Shown one piece after another: positions 21,441-33,600 of a DNA stretch of 64,000 nucleotides (position 1 is its first letter; every line of letters starts with the position of its first letter). Location: NCBI RefSeq assembly GCF_000003815.2, contig NC_049991.1:14955447-15019446 (forward strand), read 5' to 3'. Origin of the DNA: Branchiostoma floridae (taxonomy: Eukaryota > Chordata > Leptocardii > Amphioxiformes > Branchiostomatidae). Under the pieces are notes generated by a model. That model saw only the letters and a list, made by a program, of their open reading frames with translations. It ran no database searches and was not told the origin of the DNA. Both the position numbers and the translations under genes were made by a program.

Positions 21441-24400
21441 TCATGTTCCATTGTCCATACTCATACAGACGGGGTTGTCCTTATATGGGCCTTCGTCCTC
21501 CAAAACTCCCCAAGGAGCACAAATCCAGGGGTCATAGGTCACTTTCTGCCAGGCTTGCAGCTGGCTGCGCAGCTCCTGCAACACGTCACGGTAGTCACTG
21601 TTATCCGCTAGGTTAACGGTCTCCTGTGGATCGCTCTTTAGGTCATACAGCTCCCATTGAGGGCGGTAGTAGTAGTTTTTCAGCGTTTTGAACCAGTGCA
21701 AGGGTTGCCCCTTCCTAGTCCTGTTCAAAAGGTCCTGAAAGCTTGGGGAGAGGTAGAAGTCTTGATCGATGGGGAAGGGCATGGCAAAGTTGAGGTTCTG
21801 GATGAGGTGATAGTCTCCTGTTCTTATAATCCTCATGGGGTAGAACATGGTGACCTCGTGAAGGTCATGGCTTGCGTAGACCGTGTTCCACGACTGTTCT
21901 TCCTTCAGTGCTGGCAGGAGAGACTTCCCCGTCAGCTTCACTAACTTGTTCTTACCAAATATCTCGTACTCTGGATACTCCAGCCCAAACCAGTCCAGTA
22001 CTGTTGGCACGACATCCAGCAGGCTGGCAAAACTGTCGGTGGTTTGACCCCAGCGCGAGGTGTGGAGGGGGGAGGACAGGAGAAGGGGTTCCGCCATGCC
22101 AGAGTTGTAGAGGTTGGTGCGACCGTTGGGGAAGGGGATGCCGTTGTCGGAGCTGTACAGGATCAGCGTGTCCTTGTCGTGGCCGGCAGCTTGTAGTTCC
22201 TGTAGGATCAGGCCAATACCTACAAGGACACAAGAAAAGTTGATGCATGTTTCAAACTGTTACTAAGAACAGAAGGGAACCTGTAAATACACCAAAAAGC
22301 AGTTACTCAAGCAACTGGATATAATTTTGGAACTGCGGCGTATCTTATTACCTGCATGTCTAACCTTCATCGACGTAACCTGTAATAAATGTAAATGTCT
22401 TAACATCATTAACCAAATCTACATAATAAGTGTGATCCAAAGAGCACACACAGAGAAGTAGCCAACTGAAGGGCCTGTGCAAAAAATTTAAAATGCTATA
22501 GAGATCTCTACAGCCACCAAATACATCAGCATTGATGCCTGCAGACAATTGTCAGAAAGAGCACTTGAAAATGTTTCAATGGTATAACATGGAATGGCTG
22601 TCAAGACAGAAGAAAGAAAGCATCAAAAGAGAATGATGGTGCACTATGCAAGAGTACCTGATGCGTGCAGATAATGGATTGAAAGCTTACACAAAAAATC
22701 TATCAAAAAATGGAAGGGATCTTCCGAGATCAAGAAAAATGGAAAAGACGATGCTCTCAGCTGACAGGCCCTAAAGCCTACCTGGCGAAGATGTAAGATG
22801 GTATAATATTTGGAGTGGCTATGAAGACAGAATGTAGAAAAGGAGAACAGCAGCCAGACCGTGTGGCGCAATCGGCAGCACGTTTGACTCAGATCCAGAA
22901 GGTCCCGAGTTTGAACCCTGCGTGTCACTGATCCTGTGCCCTTGGGAAAGTCACTTTACACGACTTTCTTCACTTCACTCAAGTGAAAAATGAGTATATA
23001 GGCTACAAAGGTCTTCAGCAAGTTGAAGTTGGTAGCCTCAAAACTAGTCTGGTTACCAAACCCCAGCCCGATCTCAAGTATCTATATCCCAGCACGAAAT
23101 ATATTTTTGAGGTTGGGGTATGGTATCCGGGCTGCCTCAAAATGAAAGAAGAAGAAGAACAGCCCACCTTGATCCAACCTGCTGATGGTTGTGTACTGAG
23201 CTGCCAGGTCACTCCTTGCCGCTGGCGTGTCCTGTACGAACGGAGGCACCACCACTTCCTCTGGGGAGTAGTGCACAGGAGTCCAGTCAGGAATCAGCCC
23301 CATGCCCGGCTCCCCGTTACCAAACTTCTCACAGAAGTTCCCGAACTGCGGGTTGGTGTGGCCACAGCGATGAGGGTCATGGAATCCGATGTACAGGAAG
23401 AAGGGCCTAGAATGATAAATGTATTACCAGGATTTAATAAATGTTCTGCTTTATTAAGGAATAATCAACAAATTATGACATGAAAAAAGGGATACATGAG
23501 TATCTAAAATACGTCTGGTTTGCCAGAGCTCGTTACTCCATAACTACTAAACTTCACTTGACAGATCACTCAATGAACTAACTATAGGCACCAATTTTTA
23601 AAAAATTGAACGTGTTGTGTATTTTGTTCTTTTTTAAATCACACGAATCTAATCCTTGTCAACCCACGGTCAGTCAGCAATTGCCATCTACTGGAAAGAG
23701 AGCCTAGGACAGTCTGTTTATTCAGACCTCCATTAGTGTATAATAATGTTGTGACACTTCTTCCTGGAGACCATTCAAGTACAAATAATGAAATTTAAAA
23801 CTTATACAACAATGAAGAAAATTGAATGTAATATATGAAATCAACATAGAGGAAAAATATATAAGTACAATATAATGAAATGTGGTAAATAAAATTGTGA
23901 ACTGAGGTCGGTAAGAATCCCCACCTGTCATCCTTCTGCTGCAGGAACTTCCTGACCAGGAGTTTGATGAGGGTGATGTTCCTGCCCACCTGCATGATGT
24001 GGTTGTTCTCCTCAGTGTGAGCAAACTCAAAAGGGTACACGGACTCGGGACCAACATGCTTCTTACCTACAATCCCTGGGGAAGAAATTAATGAATAACA
24101 TATACTAGTAGTTACAATGTATCTTCAAGATAGGTACAGCTCAGTCAAGTACTAACTTGTGTCTACATGATATGTTCTGGCTTTCTTCCACTGATTTATT
24201 GTAAAACAAACGTGTTTGTTAGTATGGTACCTCTTTTAAAAGACATACCCATAATTTAGGCATAAATGGATGTGACAGTTACAAATTGTCATTTATGAAA
24301 TACAAAATGTAGCTACTTAGAATTAGTTAGATAAGGTCTTGTACTGTAGCTGTAATTTGTAGCTGAAATCTAATTTTTGGCAAATATGGCTCTGAAGATT

Positions 24401-26197
24401 ATTTCTATGATACCTGTTCTTATTCCAGATTGATTGAGCAGGAGAGGTAAGCTTCTGACAGTGTCAAAAGAGTTGAAGTGATGGTAGCCCTGGTGCAACC
24501 CATACATGCCATTCTGGTGCTGGGGAAGACCTGGAAACGAAATACAAACAACAAAAATATTGGCATGTCTAACAAATATTTTCATTTGTTTGACTGAATA
24601 TAGTCCATGATTGTCTCCATCAGACTGTCTAACATGGGCCCTTTTAAAAATGGTCACCTCGGTTGAAATTATGGGGTAGGCAAGCAGAAGAGACAAGCAT
24701 TTTTGCAATGGGTTCATAGACACTGCCTGACCACCACTGAGGATCTGCTTGGAGATTAGGGAGCAGCATGCAGCCTCATAAAATCCAGCCATGAATTCAA
24801 CACCCACCCTATTTTGCTATAAATGTCAACATTTTTGTAGTAGTAGTACAGTGAAACCTGTCCAAAAAACAACCTGCCGCAGGCAACCACCTGCTGTCAG
24901 AGTACACATTGAAACAGTCCTGTCCATTTTTACATAGTTAAGACCCCCTTCCAAGCAACCACCTGTCTTCCCCAACCAGCAACTACTTTTTTAAAGTCCC
25001 AAAAAAGCATTCAACCTCCAATAACGTTTGTCTGGTCCAATGGCAAGCTTACATACTGCCACTTTGAAAAGTGTGTTTGAGAGATCTTTATAAATCAAGT
25101 GCAGTATCCCCAGGTATGCACAGTTTAGATCATACAGGAGTGCATTATACTGCATGCCACCGAGGATCTGCTTGAAGACTAGTTGCTGCCCTGACCTGTG
25201 AGGATGGCGGAGCGGCTGGGTGAACAGCTGCTGACAGAGGTGAAGGCTTGTGTGAAGGTCAGGCTGCGGCTGGCCAGGCTGTTCAGGTGAGGGGTCTTAC
25301 ACACCGTGTTGTTGTACACCTGCATCTCAAAACCTGCATCGTCACCTGTTGTAAAACATAAAGACATCAAGATATGGACTCATGAATGGGGTCTAAACTC
25401 CTTTGCAAAATTCACTACGCTTGTGCGTATGTCAAAGGTAAAGGCCCGTCAGACGTAAACTGTCTCGTCTCCACCATTGTCTTGATATGGGTAACAATGT
25501 CTGGAACTTAATGGTGCCTGCAAAATGGCACAACGTTTAGTAGTAATATGTTCATGGGGCCTTATGTTCACTGGCAATATTACCCAAGAACTCCTGTCTT
25601 CTGCACATGCATAGTGAACTCTGCCAAAGAGCTTATTATTACTCAGTATGATACTTTAATTCCACCATTTCTCCCCGTGGCTAATGGCAACACCATAGCT
25701 TCTTCTTCTTCAATGACCAAAAACATTCCCTACATTATAAAAATAAAGTTTCCGGTTGCTGACTTCCTGTCTATAATATTTCTTGGCAGGGCACTTTGCT
25801 TTGCTCATAAATTGTTACAACTTGAACAACACAATTTTATTCATATGCCCCTGACAAAGAAGAAAGCTACCTGTCAACATACACCACATGAAAACATAAC
25901 TTTCTCCCACGACGAGTTTCATATACTAGTAACCCTTCATAGCTGCTTGCTCTATGTTTACATGGTATATCATTTGTTATACATCATGGATCATCTTGAG
26001 TTAGTACGCCCCTCCCACCTACGTTTTATAGGATTCTCCAACTGTTGTATCAAGAACCTTTCTTCTCTGTTGCTTAAGACATGAACTTAACCTTCACCTA
26101 TAATGACGAGGACGTTTCTGTTCCCTGAAGCGCTCCCAACACGGCTGGCAAAACAAAAACACGACAGGAAGACAAAAAATCTCGTGATGTTCGCCAT
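21441..26197 (-). CDS. SGSH: N-sulfoglucosamine sulfohydrolase (heparan N-sulfatase)
   Basis: Six exons join in phase on the minus strand: 26197-26098, 25345-25196, 24530-24414, 24075-23925, 23406-23168, 22219-21441, giving 511 aa (human about 502). A signal peptide ([18 protein letters not shown]) is followed by the metal-binding DD (35-36) and the sulfatase signature SSCSPSR, whose Cys74 would be converted to formylglycine. Also conserved are [42 protein letters not shown] and the long C-terminal [10 protein letters not shown] block. The enzyme removes N-sulfate from terminal glucosamine during lysosomal heparan sulfate breakdown; its loss in humans causes Sanfilippo syndrome A. All the active-site motifs I could check are intact. 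It is convergent with LRRC45 and divergent from GSPT1. Confidence 0.97.
22855..23045 (+). repeat. tRNA-derived SINE in SGSH intron 5
   Basis: A-box TGGCGCAATCGG (22864-22875) and B-box AGTTTGAACCC (22908-22918) are followed by the family body GTGCCCTTGGGAAAGTCACTTTACACGAC and AAAATGAGTA. The same body occurs at 56199-56375 and, inverted, near 36790. A hairpin TCTTCAGCAAGTTGAAG closes the 3' part; a similar hairpin is at 15400-15420. Confidence 0.8.
23047..23131. repeat. Short inverted-repeat element related to 5915-6042
   Basis: TCTGGTTACCAAACCCCAGCCC at its left is inverted in part as GGTTGGGGTATGGTATCC at its right. It adjoins the last-but-one SGSH exon, ending 37 bases from its donor at 23167. 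Confidence 0.55.
24849..24910. repeat. Tc1/mariner-type end fragment
   Basis: TACAGTGAAACCTGTCC resembles the terminus of the 34800-36320 element; no matching right end was found. A weaker relative (CAGTCAAACCTGTG) is near 61636. Confidence 0.4.
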
Positions 26198-27677
26198 CTT
26201 TGTTTTGACCTTTCACCTCAATATTGCGGATTGGGGACGTTTCAGAAAACATTGCATGGTGGTGGATAGTAACGTCACGCCATTGCGTAAGTCTCAAGGA
26301 TTATATAAGGGGATGAAATAATAATTTGCGCAAGAAAAATAAAATAAAAATTAAATTGTACACGCTAAAAATGACGTGAAATGCATGGTGGAATTTGCCC
26401 CGATAATAAATCCCGTTTGTGACACTTTCTGGTTGATCCCTTAAATCAATGGATAGAATTTATAGAAAGGAGCTTGTTGTGGAAGAAAGATAATCTGACG
26501 ATGAATGTGCGTTTCAAAAGTACAGTGTAAAAACTTACATTGCTGCCACAAATGAATTCAATTATTGTTTGTCTACTTTTGACCAATGATACAACCCCCC
26601 TTGTTTTACACATTTCCACAACTTATTTAACGTTATTCATTCATTCATCTCAAAACAGGTGGGTGGCCCCTAACCGTTACGACTTCTGAAAGTTTTCCAA
26701 GGGGGGCCACCATACATGTAAAATACACTCTGTAAGTTCTTAAGGTGGCACAATGGCACGTTTCTTAAGAAAATCACTCTTGGGTAACAAATACTAACTA
26801 TAGTATTGAACAAAGTTTTATTGTTGAACTCTTCAGTGAGCGAACAAACTTTAATTTGGCTCCACATGTCAATGTCAACTACAAGAGACGCTCGTGTGAA
26901 TCGCCCACCATTTCCGTCCAGACGAATATTAGGTTCTTTTTCTCAAGCCAATATTAAAGATTATTTGAGGAGCCAACTGCAAGGGGCTTGCTGCCTACAA
27001 TGTCTCGCGCGTTCAATGACGTTAGTTCATTGATCGGTAAATCAGCAGAATATCAACAGTTGTTAACGTTATGTGAAACGAAAGAAAGAAAGAAACAGAA
27101 AGAGAGGAAGAAGGAAGGAATGAAAGAAAGAGAAATAAAGAAACAAACAAAGAAGGAAAAGTGCAGATTTGTTTTTTTTTTAAATTCTAAAATGAGTTCA
27201 CATTTGCTACAATTCGATGCTTTTACTAGTACTTTTACCAACTTCGGCTGCTCTAAAAGCAGAAACAATCAAATATTTTCTTCATTCTTCAACCAATATT
27301 GTGGTTAACGGCGTTATAGCCTGAACGTTATTTGCTCATTTTGTAGTCCTAAACATTTTGGAACATAGTCCTAAACATTTTGGAAGGAACGGACGAAAAT
27401 TGATGCAGGTTGATATAACATTCATATAATCAAGGAGTTTATAGAAAGAACCGTCTCGATATCACCAAGTCCGTATTTCATGATGAAAAAAAAATCTGTC
27501 TCAATCCTCTCATGCCTCCGTATCACATTGCGCAATCATGTCGTCCTTCCGCACGTGCGCACATGCGTGGTACGCGCCAGATGACGTCACGCCGGCACAC
27601 GAGGTTGTGTCGTGAGTTCTCCTGTAGCCTCTCAGAAGGCACCGTTTCTACTTAAATTCCGCGGTTTTACGCCCAAC
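26198..27677. promoter_or_regulatory. Divergent SGSH/GSPT1 promoter interval
   Basis: About 1.5 kb separates the two start codons. Near GSPT1 there is an E-box CACGTG (27552-27557) and a palindromic CRE TGACGTCA (27582-27589) in a CpG-rich stretch. A purine-rich simple repeat lies at 27076-27165 and a small inverted repeat at about 26649-26713. No further coding exon is supported. Binding is inferred from motif identity only. Confidence 0.55.
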
Positions 27678-30600
27678 ATGGACCCAACGAACGGACAGTA
27701 CCAGGAGCCCGATTCTTGGGAGCAAGTAGCGGACTCAGGACCGGCAAACACCGAGGCACCGCTACAAATTCAGAAGCCTTTTTCCAGCTTGAACATCAAT
27801 GCCCCGGATTTCGTACCATCTTGGTTGACAAAGACCTCTCCGTCCCAGGAACAGCAGCCAGGTTCGCACGATTCTGATAAAATACTCGATCTGAAGACAT
27901 GTATTTTGTTCCCTGCAATACTAGGTCGGGAGATGTGCCGATTTCTACCTGATCTTGCTGTCTGTACACTCGTACGAACGTCTGTCGATTGTCCGAAAAA
28001 ATGTCCGCCATGTTTTTGGCGCACGCAGGCATGGGGGAAAATATGACATGGCATGGCACTTTTCACACGATCAGCTGACTGGTCTGCCTACGCCTACATC
28101 ACCGCAGGTCTTTCCTAAAAACTCTGTACCACTTCTTCTATTCTCTTTGGTTGGTAAATTATACATGTCACTGGTTTAGATACTAGGGCAGATGTCTGTC
28201 CATTCAAAATATGTGGTGCGAAGTGGGGGGGGGGGGGCATAATGGTGACTCACTGTTATGCTCAACCATGTATGGTAAACAAGACATTTTCTGTAACAAC
28301 CGTTGTACCAAATCTCCTCATGGAAAAACACTATGGAATTTTCATATGTATGGTTGATTGGCAGTCAGTTGTGAAGTGTTGTTGGTGTTCTCGGCTGTTA
28401 TTAACAACTTAGTGGGAAACAATTTGTGGCCTACTGCTCCCATCTTGCTTTTCAGTCAACTTTCAAGGAGATGTAAACAAAAGCTTGAAAAGGGGAACTG
28501 GGTTTTCATTCATTGTTGGTCAGGAACGCTAACATTTTAGTTTCCGTGATCTAACTGGAGCATGTGCACCCATCTCAATAGAAGACTGGCAAGCACATAG
28601 CTTGGCATTTGTAATAATTTGTCAGGTGCTGATATTTACACATATCATACATGTAACGTTATAACGTTAAACTTAAACTGTTGTTTCTCTTGTAGACTAT
28701 GCCAAAATATTTCATGCTGACCATGAATTCACATGCGAAACTTCACAGTCAAAACTCCAGGCCCATTGCTTAGTCATGTTGAGTACGTACCATATGTTTC
28801 ATGGAACGATATAGAGCCTATTGAACTGCCACTGCCCACCATGCATCAAGTAATAACCCCTCATGGTTGTACAGTATGTTGGCCTTAGATAACCTTTTCC
28901 TGTTTTAACATCAGCCATTATTATAATATGGCATTGACCTGGTTATTGGACTTGTTATTTGGCCAACAGTCTGTCTGTAAGGTGACCTTGGATTTGATAT
29001 TTTGTAAACTGGTAGAAAGGTAGTCATTTGGATACTCACTATGATCTTTTGGTATGTAAAGACATCCACAACTTACAAGCTCTTTAAGATTGTCTGTATG
29101 TAGTTATTCTCCACATTCTCTATCCCCTCTTTCCTATAGATGCCCAGCAATATTACGGTATGGAAGAAATGTCAGGTTATTGGACTCGCTTCTTGGGCAA
29201 CAGCCTGTAAAGTGACCTTGAATGTTATATTCTTTAAACCTATACAAAGGTCGTAATTTATCGAAAGTGTAATTTGGATAGTTCAGAATTTTGGCAGCTA
29301 AAGATGGCTACAACCTACAATTTCTCTTCCTGTAAGTGTAAACTGTAATTATTCTCCACTTTCCTTGTCCCTTTTCTTACCTCGACTCGTCCTGCAATAA
29401 AAGAGTACTAGTATGTAAGAAAAGTGCAGGCTGAGAAAACCAAGTCTAAGTAAATGGTGCCTATTTCTCTGTACAAAACAATAATAACTCTTCCTGGACA
29501 CTACTCAGTATACTTATATTTTGGAGTTGATAACAAGATTACAGACTTAGCCATAACTTGATAAGTAAGGTTACATGGTAGAAGAACTAAAGCTGTTTGC
29601 AGCAATTTTCTGTCTAGGCTGAGTCTGAAAAGACTTGCCTGACTTGCATTCTTACTTTCAGAAGCTTGCATGCTTGTAAACTCAATATGTCCCATCATGA
29701 TCATGGCCTTGAACAGTTGTCAATCAGTATTCTGAACTGACTGGTAGTTTGTAGACGGGAGAAGTTGTTATTATATGTCTATACTGGATGATAGATTTGT
29801 CAGAAATGGGGAGAGTGGCCCAGATGGCCAGAGACATCGCACACTTCCCCTTAAAGTTGAATAAGTAATCTCCAAGCAGATCCTACGGTAGCATAAGATA
29901 ATATCAAAAGCTGCCAGAGGAGTGAAGCCGGCCTAAGGAGTATGTTTGGCTACCAGTGGCTGATGACACCCTTTGGCCAGCTATACTCCTTAAAGCCAGC
30001 TTTGATACTATTTTATGCCACTAGTTAAATGTGCCTGTAGATTATGTATAAGGTGTTTCACAGGAAGTGTGTTGCGTAATTTGTAAACAAACATAGATGG
30101 AGCAGATAGCGATGCTGTGTATGTGTTATGTAGGGATTGTCCCATTTTGAAATTGCTATCTTTGCCTTATCTGGTGCCTAATTCACTACAGTACAGGATG
30201 GTATACATATAGGTGTGTATGTTAAAGTTGTCTGGTGTTAAGCCAACTTTTCCAGTTGTATTTTTAGCCAGCTGTAGCGTAGACATATCATCTCAGTGAC
30301 AGTAGTAAGGGCACAGGGGTAGGGCCAAGGATATACTGTTTATGGTAATTCCTGATTTTTTCAATGTACTTTTATGTTCAAAGTTTTCAAGGTGACAACT
30401 GTAACATGAACATTATTGATAACAAATAAATTGCCGACTTTGTTTTTTTACCTGCACCTGCCGCCACTGTGAACATTTAGTTCTGAGAACAAGTTAAATT
30501 TTCTTAGACTGTGAAAGTTTGGTACCGAGAAGACAAAGTGAATGAATTACAGTAGCTAGCCTTGGGTGACTGTTCTTTAGTCTGTGTAATGCAGACTCCA

Positions 30601-33600
30601 CTGTCTGGGGCTAACTGGATGTTGGGTAGGCTGCTATAATCACAATTTAATCAGGTTCTTTATTTTTCCCAAACATTGCTTTTGGCCTTGTATTCTAACT
30701 ATACACAGTATGCCAGTGGTCAATTGATAACCATTGTAAGCATCACCAACCAAACATGTTGAAAATGCTGGTGAATATGTATCATACTTTCCGTATGTTT
30801 TGTATTGTTAGATAAAATACTACCTAAACACTGCAATGTACTTCACAGTCACAGTAGAAATACAAGGCACAATTCTGGTTAACCATGGTTTGGTATGGTT
30901 CTTTCCAGATGCAGTACAGTCAGATTATACTAAGCTGTCCTCATCTATGCTTGAAAAGGTAGTGTTAATAATAGAGCTTAAATATGTAAAGGAAATATTT
31001 TGCTTATAACACAGGTACTAAATATAACAAGCAACTTCCCTAAAAGGTTGGTGTTCCTTATTAATTTGGTAAACATACTTACCACCTCTATGCACTTTAT
31101 ATTGATATTTAATGACAAAGGCCAAATGTAGCCAGTGCCCTTGAGGCTCTACATGTAGAGAGTTTGGTTTGACAAGGCCGTGTTTGAATTAACAAGCAGA
31201 CAAGACAAGTGATTGAATAGCAAAGTTACCATTGTTGACTCGAAAGCCTGTGAATTGGCTTCATAATGGTTTTGTGGGGAGATAGTGAGAGCTTTGAGTC
31301 AGGCCTGAAATAAGGTAGAGTCAGATACAGATGAAAATACAGTCTATAGATATAGATACAGATACAGATACAGTCATCAGTGCCAGTGGGATAGTGCTAT
31401 GTTCCAAGGCAGTACTGTAAATGCAGAAATGTTCGCGGTGGATTAATGTTCGCGGTATTCGCGGTGACCACTTCACCGCGAACTTAAAACCACCGCGAAC
31501 ATTTTTCTATAATGGTATAAGACTGCAGTCTATGGTGTTACCGCGAACTTAAATCCACCGCGAAAAGTCCCTTTTCCTGCTACTGTGAAATTAAATCCCT
31601 GCGAACTTAAATGTATTTACAGTATTAGCTATCTTGTCATATATTCTGTCCTTAGGCCACACCAATTTAATTTCTTGGTTCACGGATTTTTTCATAAATA
31701 ATATGGAGCGAGAGGGCGAAATAAAAATAAAAATTGTAAAATGGTTGGGGTAAAGGTAACGGCTAATCCAAAACACAAAGAAAAAAAGTTTTCAGCTTGA
31801 AAAAAGTACAAAAACACTATTATTGTACAGTAACAGCACCTGTACCCACACTTTAAGGAGATTATAATATAAAGGCCAATTTGCTACACCAGAAAGTTGC
31901 TGAATGGCTTCATTAATGGTGAAAATTTGCTGAGTGGTAATTTTTATTTTTATTTTTTTCCCCAAAAAATAGGAGCGAGCGAATCCGTGAACCAAGAAAT
32001 TAAATTGGTGTGGCCTTAAATGGCCTCAGTCCAAAAACGTCTGAGCATTGATAATCAATAACAACCAGTTTCCCAAAATACTGACAGAATAACATTGATA
32101 ATATACCACAGCCCATTGACACCTTTTGGAAAGCCTGTGTCATATGATGTGTACTGAATGCATAATGTATATATGTTTGGAAAAGCACATGTTAAATCAT
32201 CCCATGGGGTTGAGAGTACCACCCCAAACACCTGTTGGCTTCATTTAGATGCACACCACTTAGCATGCACAGACAGCCCTACACCAGGGTGTGGTTCTAC
32301 ACTTGAAGCATTCAGACTGCAGCACTGTCCATATCAAATTCTGCCAATAAGTCCATACCGATATCTGTATGCCAAAGGTTAGCAGTATTGACATGACTGT
32401 CACCACAGTAAGGTAGACAGATGCTGGGACCAGCTAGTTAATGGTGTTTGGGGCCTTGCCATGTGCAATTAGGAAAGCAAGTGCACTGTAGAGTAATAAG
32501 TTGGTGGAAAATGATTCAGCGTTGTTGGTTTTTACTAGCATTGAGGTTTAGCCCAATTTCATGAAGCGGCAAGGAGTTCTTTGTCTACGTTTACTGTAAA
32601 AGGAGAAATCTTTGCGGGGATTCTATTTGGTGATGGTCTGAAAATGGAGTGTTTGTAGTGGTTTAAAATCTGGGGTCAAAATTGCCATGCAGGATTTTAC
32701 TGTCAGAGGAGAAATGTTTACAGTGGTTTTAAGTTGATGACAAAGAGGTCACAGTGAAAACCATGAACATTTACCCATCTTGAACACTTATCCATTTACA
32801 GTATAAGTCTTGCTGTCAAGATTAGAGCATGTTTCTGGATATAGAGAAACTATGTCTATGAAACAAAGATCATGCATCTGCTTTTATTTTGAAAGTTGAC
32901 ATTTGAATGCATCTTCAAGTTGTATGTGCACTGTAGCTATTATTATCAATGACAAAAAAAGCACACATCAAATTTCAAATACCATGACAAGTTAATTATT
33001 TCATTTTGTATTTTCCCAATGAATGAATAAGATTCTGAATAGACAACGGATTTTTTTTTTTTTTTTCAATAAACATTACAAAGACATACAAAGGACAAGT
33101 GCCACAACTTGGATGGATACAGACAGAGAAGGACCTTTTATCTTACATGTTGTATGTTCGGAATTTTAGTTGTAAAAGGAAATGTCGGATACTGGGTTTG
33201 ATGTCATTAACAAAGCAGATGTATAGGCTATATTTAGCTATCATTATACAAAACTCAAGGTATGCTGGTTCTATTACACAATATATTATCGTATTCTTGC
33301 TTAAACGTATATCTTGCTTTGTCACGCTTTTCCACCAATATCTAAATTGTTGCCAAAATTCTATAGTATATCTACAATGAATAAACAAATGTTCTATGGT
33401 ATGCTTTTCATCGCAATTGTTACAACTGTCTTTCTCTACCAGGTTTACCTTACTTAACCAACTGTTAGTCGGCAAGAAATGGTGTACAATCTTATATTGA
33501 AAGTATTGCAGTTTAGTTTCTTTGGTAGTTGTGAATATAACACTATAAGCTTTTTTAACATTATCTTCACCGATGTCATTATAGACAACGGATAGATTAC

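Noticed and set aside
22855-22930. Possible functional tRNA gene
   Set aside because: A- and B-boxes are present, but the acceptor stem does not pair and the SINE body follows directly.
25548-26084. 178-codon plus-strand ORF inside SGSH intron 1
   Set aside because: No similarity recognised, AT-rich and hydrophobic by composition, antisense to a well-supported gene; treated as chance.
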